Assembly (NCBI GenBank): GCA_905221605.1
Contig: CAJNDS010000702.1
Location: 392,406 to 456,405, forward strand
Reading direction: 5' to 3'
Source of the DNA: Symbiodinium natans
Lineage: Eukaryota; Sar; Dinophyceae; Suessiales; Symbiodiniaceae
DNA length: 64,000 nucleotides
A model generated the notes under the pieces. The model made no database searches. It had not been told where the DNA came from and saw only the letters and a program-made list of their open reading frames with translations. The translations under genes and the position numbers were made by a program. Position 1 is the stretch's first letter. Each line of letters begins with the position of its first letter. Shown here in pieces: positions 52,683 to 63,500 of the stretch.

Positions 52683-53368
52683 GTGCTTGAGAGCTCCGGC
52701 CTTCCGGTCGACGACCTCGCGGTGGCCAGCGCCCCATTTGGGTGTGTGGACGCCGGTTACATGGGGGGGGGCTTGCGAAAAGAAGAGGGCCCCTAATATA
52801 GACAGGGTTTAGGGTTTAGGGTTTAGGGTTTGGGGTTTGGGGTTTAGGGCCCTAAATAGTAGGATTCCCTTATATTAAGGAATTCAATGAGGCATTTCCG
52901 GAAACCCCCACATCGATGTGCGCTTATGATCCAGATCTTGGGGAAGTGGCCCAGAGTGTGGGATGCATATGGGAGTTTACGAAAATAGGGGACCCATTCT
53001 ATAGACCCCGAATAGTAGGACCCCCTTACAAAAAGGACCCCAATAAGGTACCCCTACTATCGTCAACCCCCATGTGATGCATGCTTCATCCCCGAATATT
53101 GCGAGCCAGCCATCTGCAGAATCGTCACTCGAAATGTTCAACGAACTTTCTTGGTGATTGTTCCCCTGTGGCTTTTTCCTTGAACTTCTCAAGTGCGTCG
53201 TGATGTACTTACTTCGCTGAGTGGCTTAAACAGCATCCCTGGCACATTGGGGGGACTTCGCTCATTGGGGCAGCATGGGTTTAAGGCCGATAGCTTTGTG
53301 CTGGACTGCAGATCTGGGACCTCGCCGACGCCGGCGATGACGGACAGCTCGACGAAGGAGACGCGCCA
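52683..53368 (+). CDS. EH-domain second half in two exons, degenerate EF loop
   Basis: Exon 52683-52721, after GGAAG, encodes VLESSGLPVDDLA and is followed by GTGGCC. Exon 53312 to about 53368, after CTGCAG, encodes IWDLADAGDDGQLDEGDAPG. Joined, they match the EH core SGLPxxxLxxIWDLADxxxDGQL; DEGDA stands where DxxEF is expected. Two family C elements (52846 and 52972) and a TTTAGGG array lie in the intron. Confidence 0.65.
52806..52850 (+). repeat. Telomere-type array (TTTAGGG then GGGGTTT)
   Basis: About six units. Confidence 0.9.
52846..52912. mobile_element. Family C element, partial
   Basis: CCCTAAATAGTAGGATTCCC, TTATATTAAGGAATTC and TTTCCGGAAACCCCC; directly follows the array. Confidence 0.55.
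52972..53077. mobile_element. Family C inverted-repeat element
   Basis: Left GGGAGTTTACGAAAATAGGG, right GGTACCCCTACTATCGTCAA then CCCCC; the interior has CCGAATAGTAGGACCCCCTT. Confidence 0.7.
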
Positions 53369-53626
53369 GGGTTTGAGGGGTTGATAGGGGCGCAGCATGG
53401 CATAGATGTGAGCACGTCTAGGCTGAGATGCTGCGAAAAATGGACAGTGAGTTCGGACGCTACAATGCGAAATTGTGGTTCTCCAACCGCTCCAACCCAG
53501 CACCTGGACCTATAAGGCATAGGCATCAAAAAAAAAATAATAAGCATCAAAAAGAAAAATAATAGGGATCAAAAAAAAAAATAATAGGCATCAAAAAAAA
53601 ATAAGCCATCCGGCCCACCTGCGTGG

Positions 53627-53768
53627 TCCTCTGGTCCCGTGGTCCTCTGGTCCCGTGGTCCTCTGGTCCCGTGGTCCTCTGGTCCCGTGGTCCTCTGGTC
53701 CCGTGGTCCTCTGGTCCCGTGGTCCTCTGGTCCCGTGGTCCTCTGGTCCCGTGGTCCTCTGGTCTGGT
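53627..53768 (+). repeat. 16-bp minisatellite
   Basis: About nine copies of GTCCTCTGGTCCCGTG, followed by degenerate GTCC/CTGG units to 53840. Open frames in all three phases are by-products of the non-multiple-of-three period. Confidence 0.97.
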
Positions 53769-53889
53769 CCCCTGGTCTTGTGGTCCCCTGGTCCTCTGGT
53801 CCTCTGGTCTGCTTGTCTGTCCGCCTGGTCCTGCGGGTCCTATGCGTATAAATAAATAATTAAATTAGACAAATAAGTAAAACTCAATA

Positions 53890-54965
53890 AATATAAATAT
53901 ACATTATATACACACGATAGTGAAGGTCAACGTGTGTGTGTGTATATATATATATATGTATGTATGTATGTATGTGCATATATATATACATATACATATT
54001 ACATAATACACATTACATTACACATTACCTATTATATACTATACATTATACATTATATATTATATATTTTCTATTATATATTAAATTATATATTATATAT
54101 TATATATTATATATTATGTATTATGTATTATGTATTATGTACTACCTATTCTGTATTATGTATTATGTATTATGTATTAATTATGTATTATGAATTCTAT
54201 ATTATGTTTTATGTCTTATGTACTATGTATGAATTTATATATTATATGTTTTATATTATGTATTCTGTATTATGTATTATGTGTTATGTATTATGTATTA
54301 TGTATCATATATTTATTATGTCGTATGTACTATGTATTTTTGTATTAATATATTATACATTATACATACATATAAATATTATACATTATATATATTATAC
54401 ATTATATATTATTATTATATATTATATATATATATTATATATTATATATATATTATATATTATATATATTATTATATATATATATATATTATATATATTA
54501 TATATTATCTGCTATACTATATATATATATATATATTATGTTAAACATTATATCATGTGTATATATATATATTATACTTATATATATTTATTATACATAT
54601 ATATATATATATATCATTTATATTTATATTTATATTTTCATATGGTCGTACATTATATGTTATGTGTATGTATATAAATAAGTAAAGTTAAATATGAATA
54701 AATATATAAATATAAATAAATAAATATATATATATATATATCGCATATTGTATATTATATGTCATATATTGCATATCAGATATTGTATATTGCATATTAT
54801 ATACTGCATATAATGCATAATATAAAGTATATAATATATAATATATACTGTATACATAATATACAATATATAAAATATATAATATTATTTATTATAATTA
54901 ATTTTTTTTATTTATTATTCATTATATAGTATATTTTATATATTATGTAGTATGTATTATATATT
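53890..54965. repeat. AT-rich island of about 1.1 kb
   Basis: Almost only A and T with scattered G/C: TATTATG and TATATATTA families, (TA)n, and TGTATTATG repeats at 54113-54310. A 247-codon Tyr/Ile frame across it is not a gene. Confidence 0.97.
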
Positions 54966-55640
54966 GTTCTTTGCAAAGAAAATGGAAGTTTTTTGCTTAA
55001 AACATGTAGAAGTAGAGTTTTTCCGATGGAAACATAGAGATAATAAAGGATTTCTCATGAAAACGTGAAGACAGTAGACGTTTTCTTGTGGGAGTATGAA
55101 GAAATAGAGGTTTTCCCATTGAAAGATCGAGAAACTAGAAGGTTTTCCAACCACTACCACCACTTCTACGCATCGTGCGAACATTGTTTGCAAAAGGGGG
55201 GGGCTGCGCCCCCCCCAACCCCCCCGCTGTGTTTTTTTTAAGCTGTGCAAAGCGTGCTGCAAAGCCAAGTGGGGGGGTGTGGGGGGGGTGGGGGGGGCTG
55301 CGCCAACCCCAACCCCACCGCGTTTTTATCAAGCTGTGCCACTGCAAAGCGTGCTTTATGAATCTTGTTGAAGCCATTGGGATACTAAAAAGTTGAAGTT
55401 TTCTTAAAATACATGCAAATAGAGGTTTTCCGATGGAAACATAGAGATGATAGAGGTTTCCTATGAAAACGTGAAGAAAATAGAGGTTTGCTTGTGGGAA
55501 TATGAAGAAATAGAGGTTTTCCTATTAAAAGATCGAGAAAATAGAAGGTTTTCCAACCACTACCACCACCCACTACTACCCATCGTGCGAGCATTGTGTT
55601 TGCAAATGGGGGGGGGGGCTGCGCCCCCCCCCCCCCCCCA
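54966..55640. repeat. Tandem duplication of a unit built from 30-bp subrepeats
   Basis: Units at about 54966-55270 and 55385-55640 are homologous. Each contains about five copies of ATAGAGGTTTTCC followed by a variable A-rich half (ATGGAAACATAGAGAT, ATGAAAACGTGAAGAA, TGGGAATATGAAGAAA), then CCAACCACTACCACC, CATCGTGCGA and a GGGGGGCTGCGCCCCCC palindrome. Confidence 0.9.
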
Positions 55641-55742
55641 ACCCCCCCCCCCGCCCCCCCCCCAACCCCCCCGCCCCAACCCCCCCGCCCCAACCCCCCC
55701 GCCCCAACCCCCCCCCCAACCCCCCCCCCCCCCCCCCCCCCC
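55610..55742 (-). repeat. C-rich homopolymer tract
   Basis: About 130 bases of C runs with CCAACCCC and CGCCCC interruptions, mirroring the poly-G tract at 32546. Confidence 0.95.
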
Positions 55743-55952
55743 GCTGTATTCCAAGAGGAAAATGGTTATTTTTTTTTTTGATGCTTATTTATTTTTTTTT
55801 GATCCCTTGGGGTTATTTTTTTTTTTGATGCTTATTTATTTTTTTTTTGATCCTTCACCCTTCGACCTATAAGGTTAGCTTCTTGCTTCACGTTCTCCAC
55901 TATCACACCGGCAGAGGAGCAAGAGTAGGACATGAACAGGACAGTAGAGCTC

Positions 55953-56012
55953 CCTAAACCCTAAACCCTAAACCCTAAACCCTAAACCCTAAACCCTAAA
56001 CCCTAAACCCTA
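55953..56012 (-). repeat. Telomere-type array (CCCTAAA)
   Basis: Eight to nine perfect units just upstream of the EH exon at 56050. Confidence 0.95.
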
Positions 56013-56049
56013 TGCCGGAGCAGGGCGGAAACCCTTTAAACCTGCCGCA

Positions 56050-56097
56050 GCGGAGGAGAGTTCATCTGCGCCATGGTGCTCTCCATGCGCCGGCGAG
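56050..56097 (+). CDS. EH-domain terminal exon
   Basis: After CCGCAG a plus frame reads GGEFICAMVLSMRRRA, equivalent to the EFxxAMHLxxxR end of an EH domain. The preceding half of this unit was not identified with confidence; it could be the partner of 53312 or of an exon hidden by the satellite insertion. Confidence 0.55.
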
Positions 56098-56144
56098 CAG
56101 GACACGCTGTCTGATGGCATTTCCATACCCGGATGGGCTATTCT

Positions 56145-56250
56145 TCCCTATAATTCCCTCAAAAGACCCTTTTTTGCTGTTCATCATGGGTATTATCCCC
56201 CAGAATCCCTTAAAAAGGCCCTTTATGGGGTTCATTATGGGTATTACAAA
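56145..56250 (+). repeat. Tandem duplication of about 52 bp
   Basis: Two related units sharing CCCTYAAAARRCCCTTT and GTTCATYATGGGTATTA. Confidence 0.7.
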
Positions 56251-56917
56251 GGCCTAATACACTGAAAAGAGTTCATGTCTCGGCATTCAAAGCTGGTGCA
56301 GTTTTTTTCTTGTACGCTCTTGGTATATGACATCCGTAGAGAGTGCCCCTTTGCGTGACTCAGTTTCTGGGAACTCTTCAATGGGCTTCTGAGGAACTCC
56401 GCTGCCTGAGACGCTACCACGGGAGCTGGTAGCTTCCTCCAGGTCCTCCGCAGTTCTTGCGCCTCAAAGTGCATACTACTGGATTTTAGCCCAAGGTTTC
56501 TGGGCGGAATAATTAGAAGCGTGTTTCCGTTTTGGGCCGAAGGCTTCACAGGAGAACGAGCTTTCTGAGATGGTGAGTTTGTTGCTCGGTTCGAAGTTCG
56601 ATGTCTTGTCAGTGTAGTTTTTCAGCCACAGGCAAGTCTCAGTGAGATTACTGCACGGAATTGGCGGTTTAGGGCAAGGACATGCAAGGGCAGCCACCCG
56701 CGCAGCTTGGGGTTAGGGTTTCGTGTTGAGGGTTGAGGGTTTGGGGTTCAACAACCAAGAAGCCCTCGAAACCCCTGCATGTGAGCACACGGGCGATTCC
56801 TCACCAAGTCCAGCTTGGCGTTGGGTTTTTTCTCAGCAAGCTCATCCGTCCAGGCCGCCCAGCATCGACCAGGAAGAGCTCCTGCGGCCACGGCCCAAGG
56901 GCTCGGAAACTTTGAGG

Positions 56918-56998
56918 TCAGGGTTTAGGGTTTAGGGGTTAGGGTTTAGGGGTTAGGGTTTAGGGGTTAGGGTTTAGGGTTTAGGGGTTTGGGGTTAA
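56918..56998 (+). repeat. Telomere-type array alternating TTTAGGG and TTTAGGGG
   Basis: About eleven units in which 7- and 8-base units alternate, a higher-order pattern. Confidence 0.95.
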
Positions 56999-57099
56999 AG
57001 GTCCTCTGAGGGTTCGTCCTTCTTTGCCTGAGCAGGCACGGAGGGAAGTTGGGACGTGACGACAGGATTGAGGCGGCTGCGGCTGCAGCATTCTTTGTC

Positions 57100-58090
57100 T
57101 GTGCAGACGTTTTTTTTTCCCGAACATCACGCTGCGCGTGCTGAAGGAAAGGGCAAGCAACCTCCAGGAGAGGATACATGTCGTGGATAAAGCATGGTGC
57201 AAGCCTTCAGAAATTCAGAAACTCCAGAGCAAGCGAAGAAAGAGGAATCCAATTCTGAGCCCAGTGCAAGGGATTGACACGATTCTGATCTTTAACACCT
57301 CCATGCCAAACGAGATTGCGAGCGAGGTTACTAGAAATTGCTTGATACTAATGCCATCGAATGCCTATTTGCAACTGTTTGTAGGATGCATTAGCTCCCG
57401 AGGTACCTCGACATTTTCGGCCAGCAGGTTCAAGGCCAGCTGAAGGGCAAATCATGATTCTTGCATGTTCTTGCCTACTTGCAGCTGTAAGAAGATTGAT
57501 TGTGATGTCATCCGGCTGCCATCATTCGAGTTCTTAGGGGCTCGAACCGAATCTCAGAGGATCAGAGAGTAGCTCGCCATAGTTCACATTTTGCAGCCTC
57601 CTGAGTGCGTGAGAGTCTCATGATAGGCTGTTGAGGAGTCTCACTTGTAGCCTTCGATGTCGTGTCATGTTTTCCCTGGGCCCTGCGCATGACGTACTAA
57701 TGTATTGCCTCCGGATCACTGTCTGAGTCGCTAGTGCCCCCGAACCCTCAACCAAGCAGCTGCAGCGGTAGGACATGCTCAGGAGAGCGACCGAGTCACC
57801 TACAGTGCTTCAGAGCGGATCGCCATGTATCGCCTCCAAGCCCCAACGCCCACCTCCTCGAAAACCTCAAAGAAAGGCCCAAAGCATGCAAAAGCCTGTG
57901 AAGAAGCGAGGGTGTGGGATAGCTTAGCAGCTAGCGCCACTGTAACTTGAGATGCTGCAAAACAACGTCCTACTGTAAAGAACGAGCGGACAACGCATGC
58001 CCCAAATTCACGCTCTACATTCACAAGCTATAGAAATTGCCAGAAGCGCCACAGTCAACGTGATTGCAGAGTCCAGATCTTGAACTCCAA
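57100..58090. other. No supported gene
   Basis: An open frame at 57138-57443 has no family features. No repeats of note. Confidence 0.35.
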
Positions 58091-58144
58091 GAAACGACTC
58101 GCACCCTTTTGAAGCGTTGAGAGTCCCCTGGAAAAGGCGGCCAC

Positions 58145-58215
58145 ATGTCGGCGGATCTTGCGCGTGAGATCCTCGAGTCGCAGCACGCCCAGAAGAGTCC
58201 GAGAAGCCGAGACAT
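58145..58215 (+). CDS. Possible exon, unrecognised
   Basis: The plus frame reads SADLAREILESQHAQKSPRS, helical and coding-like, shortly before the array at 58231. It could be a helix of another EH unit, but the evidence is weak. Confidence 0.3.
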
Positions 58216-58230
58216 TAGAACTTCAGCAAC

Positions 58231-58285
58231 TTTAGGGTTTAGGGTTTAGGGTTTAGGGTTTAGGGTTTAGGGTTTAGGGTTTAGG
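58231..58285 (+). repeat. Telomere-type array (TTTAGGG)
   Basis: Eight units. Confidence 0.95.
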
Positions 58286-58537
58286 ACTTTTGTGGGACTT
58301 TCAGCAGCCAGGACATGCATGTGTTTGCATTGGGCTTCAAGAAAATAAGACCATCATCTGAACTGATGGCTTCTTGACAGACATACGCAGCGCCTGGTGG
58401 AGGGTCTTTATCAAGAAGGAGGCCTTGGGTTGGAGGCACTTCCCGAAACCTTGCAAGCGATCTGAAGTCAAGGCCGCCCCTGATTCACGGTTGGTTGGGG
58501 GCCATCATAACTTTAGACAGTATATACTATAACAACA

Positions 58538-58585
58538 AATCGATATATATATATATATATATATGTATATGTATATATGTATATA
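58538..58585. repeat. TA microsatellite
   Basis: (TA)n with TATGTATA variants. Confidence 0.95.
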
Positions 58586-58710
58586 ACACTTGTCGGCAAG
58601 GTGATGAAGTTTCGCAAAGTCATGGGGTTCATGTTTTTGGGGCTGAGGTCGAACCTGCCAACTACAGATCTGTCCCAGATTTGGCCACTTGGCAGCTTGC
58701 AAATGCCTGA

Positions 58711-58795
58711 GGGTTGAGGGTTTAGGGTTTAGGGTTTAGGGTTTAGGGTTTAGGGTTTAGGGTTTAGGGTTTAGGGTTTAGGGTTTAGGGTTTAC
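58711..58795 (+). repeat. Telomere-type array (TTTAGGG), near perfect
   Basis: About twelve units, the first TTGAGGG. Confidence 0.97.
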
Positions 58796-59158
58796 ACTAT
58801 ACTATGAAAGCCCCTCTGCAAAGTCTCTCGGAAATGGTTCCGCCTGAGAAACAGTGGGACGGGCAAGTATGAGGAATCATTGTGCAAGCTGAAGTTTCTT
58901 ACGGCTTTTGCCGGCACCTGCAGACACATTGTCACTGAAACGTTCACCACTGTCCATGGGTCGTCGAGGATTTGCTACATCTTACTTTGAAGCCGCAGAA
59001 TGCCACAGAGGAAATCGGAGAGTGAGAGCATTCACGAAACCTGGCTGGTGTCGGGCTTTGTGTCGTGGTGCCTGGAAGGAGAATCCAGAACCTATACTGC
59101 CCGAACATCCAGCCAGAAAGCCCTAAACCCTAAACCCTAAACCCCCTGCCATGTGCAG

Positions 59159-59232
59159 GCGCCTGTGTGCCACCAACGCATCCGGGCTGTCTGCGCCGGA
59201 GTTCGTCGCAGCGCCGCTGGGCGATGGCTTGG
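59159..59232 (+). CDS. EH-like terminal exon (degenerate)
   Basis: After GTGCAG a plus frame reads RLCATNASGLSAPEFVAAPL then GDGLEM, resembling the SEPEFLCAM end of the EH unit at 49755 with Asn, Ala and Ser in place of the acidic ligands. It ends directly at GTTTAGGG (array 59236-59272), so the array could supply the donor. Confidence 0.45.
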
Positions 59233-59235
59233 AGA

Positions 59236-59272
59236 TGTTTAGGGTTTAGGGTTTAGGGTTTAGGGTTTAGGG
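59236..59272 (+). repeat. Telomere-type array (TTTAGGG)
   Basis: Five units abutting the exon candidate at 59159. Confidence 0.95.
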
Positions 59273-59539
59273 CGCATCAGTTCCTGCATGTGCCCCTTTC
59301 CGTCACCTAAACTAACAGGTGTCAGCCGTCTCTGGCCATTCTCTGAAGGAACTTCTATACTTGGGGCAAGCATCTGTCGGAAATGCCCATTAACTTTAGT
59401 TTATGACGAAGCATTGCAAGCTCATTTTTTGACATCTTCGACTGCGTGCAGCTCGGGTCTTCATGCCGCGCTATACGAACTAGCTCACAGCTCGTGCGAA
59501 CTCCGCGGTCCATGTAGCCACCCTGATGACCATGTGGGC

Positions 59540-59660
59540 ATTTCCCAATATTGGGGTAGCCCCTTTATACCCCCAATAGAATTGAATCCCCTTGAAAGGG
59601 ACCGCCCAAAAAGGGTACCCATTGTACCCATATTGTCGGAAACCCCGATAGAGTTCCCCC
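59540..59660. mobile_element. Family C inverted-repeat element
   Basis: GGGCATTTCCCAATATTGGG with GTAGCCCCTTTATACCCCC at the left; AAAAAGGGTACCCATTGTAC and CATATTGTCGGAAACCCC at the right. Confidence 0.75.
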
Positions 59661-59994
59661 GATGACGATTTTTTTGTCGGCTCCTGACTCCACTGTAACT
59701 CGCCATCGAATTCAAGGATGGTGCTGGCTCGCCAGAGGAGGCCTTTACTCGCGGTTACTCCTAGACCAAGGCTAATTACTGTCAGCGGAAAATGCAAGTA
59801 TACAATAATATTTTCAGAATATGCTTATATAAACACTTAGCAACATAATACTAGAAGACGATCATACTAGAATAGTAGAACACTATGAGACCATCATACC
59901 ACAATCATATACGAAGAGATTATTCAAACAAGTCGCATACTACTGAATGAACAAACAAGTAAATATACATGAGTATATACATGATTACATTCTT

Positions 59995-60042
59995 TATATA
60001 TATATATATACATGTACCTGCATATATATATATATATATATG
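59995..60042. repeat. TA microsatellite
   Basis: Two (TA)n tracts around CATGTACCTG. Confidence 0.95.
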
Positions 60043-60139
60043 TCATTCCAATCTGCCCAGCTTGTCCAGGCAAGGCACGCCACTTCCCTCATCACTGCCA
60101 CCGCCGCTGGCTGCATCTGCATTGCGCCCAGAGCAGTCG

Positions 60140-60300
60140 GGGTTTAGGGTTTAGGGTTGAGGGTTCAGGGTTTAGGGTTTATAGGGTTTAGGGTTTAGGG
60201 TTTAGGGTTTAGGGTTTAGGGTTTTATGGTTTTATGGTTTTCTGGTTTTATGGTTTTATGGTTTTATGGTTTTATGGTTTCATGGTTTAGGGTTTGATGG
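60140..60300 (+). repeat. TTTAGGG array followed by a TTTTATGG block
   Basis: TTTAGGG units to about 60222, then nine or so TTTTATGG/TTTCATGG units, an 8-bp relative of the telomere-type repeat. Confidence 0.95.
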
Positions 60301-61335
60301 TTTAGGGTTTCTAACGGAGGTCGGCCTCAGGCACACGGGTCAATTTGGAATCTTTCGGGATCAAGCTGGGGGATGGCTGAAGTTCGCAGGAGCGATTTTC
60401 AGGCTCAAGGCGACGTGTCTAGACGGTGTCTTTCTCAAGAAAATGGGGGGGGGGGTTCGAAGTCCCCTAGGTTGCCCTAAGCAAAGCTTCAATGCCCGAA
60501 CCCCCAAGGGTCTGAGGCTGATAGCAGCGTAGAAGACGTTTAGGAGACGTAAAGCCGAACGACTGACATGTGAAGGGACACCAAGACAACGAATGTTTGG
60601 TTGGAAGCTTCGGAAGATTCTGTTGTCTTCATAAGGCTAGCCGGCTATCCTCCCCCCTGCGTACAAGCGGAACCACGATACAAATGCTTCCACAACCTTG
60701 GCATAGAGAGTTAACGACCTCACATCACGAAGGAGCCCGTTGCTGCGTCATGTGCCAACAGTGTTCCCGCGACTTTGGCCCCAGTACCTGCACCCGCCTC
60801 TGACATTACATGAGTCCAGCCCCAGGCTACAGCAGTGAGTGCTGCCCGGGGATACGTCGCTGCCTAGCCACATCATAGCCTCTCCAGGCAAGGATCAAGG
60901 CCCACTGATGCCAAAAGCTTGCGCCACCAATAGCAGAAGCCTCGGACCCACATATTGTAAAGCCAGCAGATTTCGCAGGGGCCTTGTAAAGGGCTTCAGC
61001 TTGGATACGCGTTCAGGCTCATACTGCACGGCTGAATGGCATCTAAGTAAGCGCCGAGCTTTACATAGTTGCCGAATGCATCTCCGCAACCTACCCGTGC
61101 GCATGTTTCACTTAGAGACTTAGTGTTTCGCTGTGCGTGGTCGTCTGGGCGGGTGTGGCGATCGACGGCAAATCCTCGACGTAGCCTGGCCCTGCACGAC
61201 GGAAACCAGCATCAACAGAGCCAGCCGAGAGCAACAACAGGTATAGCAAGGCTCAAAAACCGCGAAACCACCAACGCCACGTCGACCAAGCCTGGCTTGC
61301 AGACACAGTCGTTACAAGTCGTCAATGTTGTGCAC
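60301..61335. other. No supported gene
   Basis: A frame at 60266-60532 (reading GLRHTGQFGIFRDQAGGWLK) is open and non-repetitive but unrecognised. No splice pattern is evident. Confidence 0.3.
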
Positions 61336-61341
61336 ATGACT

Positions 61342-61392
61342 TCTCTCTCTCCCCCTCTCCCTCTCTCTCTCTCTCTGTCTGTCTCTTTCTGG
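61342..61392 (+). repeat. (CT)n microsatellite
   Basis: CT-rich tract of about 50 bp. Confidence 0.95.
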
Positions 61393-61838
61393 ATAGGCAC
61401 AGTATAAGCTAAACAAATCGGTGGGGTTGGTAGCACCGCTGCACTGTCCAGAAGCATGGACCTATCAAAGAAGGGATCCCGTTTTCTTGATAACCCCCGT
61501 GTTTCACATCTGCGTGGAGACAGTGGAGACACGGTCCAAGGAGGAGGGGTCGGGAAAAAAGTTGCAACGATGAATCGTGGCCCGGTTCTCATCCAAGTTA
61601 TCGAGAAGCACAGTTGAGGACCACATCAGACAGCCTGTACCTCAGAGATCATGAAGGTCCTACAGGGTCCTCCAATGAAGTCCTCCGCAGGCGAGATTTG
61701 CTCAACCCGAGGCTCCAACCCTGTCTCCTTGAATTGTCCATGACAAATACCCCGATACTTGCACGCCTTTTGTACATGTTATGATGCAGCTTTGCTAGAA
61801 CGCTTGAGACTGCCTTTTGTCGAGGGCAGCCTTGGGGG

Positions 61839-62063
61839 ATGGGTTGTGTGCAGCATGCGGCTTACGAGGGTTACATAAGAGCCTTGTGCCTGGCGACAAA
61901 CATCGACAGACCCGCAGCGTGCCTGGATGCCATGCGGATGCCATGCGCTTGCGTGTCACTCGCGGAATTCGTGTTCCGGCCATCCAAAGATGCGGCTCCC
62001 TTGCACCACGGATTCCGGCAGATGCTTGTGGAGGTTGCACGACTTAAGGCTTCCGAGGCTTAG
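61839..62063 (+). CDS. Possible last exon of an unrecognised gene
   Basis: The frame contains RALCLATNIDRPAACLDAMR and ends FRQMLVEVARLKASEA with a TAG at 62061-62063. Composition and a helical C terminus look coding, and a natural stop supports a terminal exon, but no family was recognised and three overlapping frames are open here. Confidence 0.3.
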   Translation: MGCVQHAAYEGYIRALCLATNIDRPAACLDAMRMPCACVSLAEFVFRPSKDAAPLHHGFRQMLVEVARLKASEA

Positions 62064-63070
62064 ACTGGCAAGAGGGCAGAAGAGTCGCAGTATGTCGCAG
62101 TTCCGATCTGTTGGATTTGAGAATTTGAGACAGGTTTGAGATCCTTGAGGTGCCCATGTGGTTTCCAGAGCGATAGACACAAAGCCGGTGTGTTTCTGAA
62201 AGCTGATGTCCCGCATGACTTTAAGGTGCTGCCAGTGCAGCTGCCGTCTTGATTGCGCTTTCGGCTTGGAATCTTCGCGCAAAGTTCGTACTATAGGGGA
62301 TTACATAGTCCGTACGCTCCAGTGAACCTATTGTAGGCACTTTTCTCTCATGTGCGCATGACATGGGCGGTTTCGGATTAACAGCACGTTGAATGGACAT
62401 CCTTCCTAAAGGGCACATGACTGCCGTGAACGAAGCCTGGGCACTTCACAAGATCGTGGGCCATGTGCCAAGTCAGGTCATTGGCTTGGAGCAATGAAGC
62501 TGTATTCCTCACATTGTAATACGGCAGCCGGTATGGTCAGCTGCCGGAGACAAGAATCACCAGACTTTGCCTTGTCCCTGTAGCGATGATCAAAATCAGG
62601 TCTACGTATGGCCAAGAGATGCCAAGAGGAGTTGCAGCAACTCTTCCCTAGCCGCCGTAAGCAGTAGCTTCATCATAGGCTGCCGTCTGACACCGAAGCA
62701 AAGCTTAAGATGTCTGCAACGAGCAAGGTCTGGCCGACTCTTCCTAGAGATACCACATCCACGCATTCCCTTGCCACCACGTTGGAGGCCCGGACAATGA
62801 CATAACATGACTACGATGAGGATAAGTAGTACCTGCTTCCTGCTTCGAAAGTCCAACCTACCAAAAGTGATGATCACCCCGCTTTGACGAGAGCGCGCGT
62901 GCACAATTTCTCTGAACGACAACCGAAGCCGAAGCCACGATTGAAAGGACTGCCGATGCTTGCGTCCCTAAACCCCGAACCCGGAACCCTCAACCGAATC
63001 AAAGCCGGTGCTACAGGTGTGAAGATTTTAGGCTGGTAAGGAAGCCCCCTGAAACTCGACATATATAGCG
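62064..63070. other. No supported gene
   Basis: Non-repetitive; no recognised exon or element. Confidence 0.35.
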
Positions 63071-63111
63071 CCCCTGGTGGGTTTAGGGTTCAGCGTTGAG
63101 GGTGTAGCTCC

Positions 63112-63192
63112 CTAAACCCTAAACCCTAAACCCTAAACCCTAAACCCTAAACCCTAAACCCTAAACCCTATACCCTATACCCTAAACCCTAT
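63112..63192 (-). repeat. Telomere-type array (CCCTAAA)
   Basis: About eleven units with two CCCTATA variants, facing the array at 63268. Confidence 0.95.
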
Positions 63193-63267
63193 CAGGATGC
63201 TCTCAACAGAGAGACTTGGACCGAGAGCTTCACTTGGGCAAAGAGGGGGGCACAGAGTCGCATTAGG

Positions 63268-63500
63268 GTTAAGAGATTAGGGTTTAGGGTTTAGGGTTTA
63301 GGGTTTAGGGTTTAGGGGTTTAGGGGTTTAGGGGTTTAGGGGTTTAGGGGTTTAGGGGTTTAGGGGTTTAGGGGTTTAGGGTCTAGGGGTTTAGGGTTGA
63401 GGGGTTTAAGGTTTACTGTAGGGTTTGGGGTTTAATTAGGGTTTTCTTCGTGTTTGGGGCTTAGCAGGGTTTGGGTTTAAAAGGGTTTAGGGTTTAGCGC
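63268..63500 (+). repeat. TTTAGGG array with an 8-bp TTTAGGGG block
   Basis: TTTAGGG units, then about ten TTTAGGGG units, then degenerate sequence to 63500. Confidence 0.95.

Larger units (their letters stand above)
53507..55874. mobile_element. 2.35-kb satellite composite flanked by an 11-bp direct repeat
   Basis: GACCTATAAGG occurs at 53507-53517 and 55864-55874. Immediately inside are A-rich repeats at the left (GGCATCAAAAAAAAAATAAT units, 53521-53605) and their inverted complement at the right (TTTTTTTTTGATGCTTATTT units, 55766-55852). The interior is a 16-bp minisatellite, about 1.1 kb of TA-rich DNA, a tandem duplication and C/G tracts. It looks like one insertion with a target-site duplication and imperfect inverted ends. 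No enzyme gene was seen. Confidence 0.65.

Noticed and set aside
53623-53859. Three overlapping Trp/Pro/Gly-repeat frames (VLWSRGPLVPWSS)
   Set aside because: They are the same 16-bp minisatellite read in three phases.
53934-54677. 247-codon frame rich in Tyr and Ile
   Set aside because: It lies wholly in AT-only microsatellite DNA; parallel frames in other phases are equally open and there is no domain.
55447-55872. 141-codon Pro-rich frame and the opposite Gly-rich frames
   Set aside because: Translations of C-rich homopolymer tracts inside the satellite composite.
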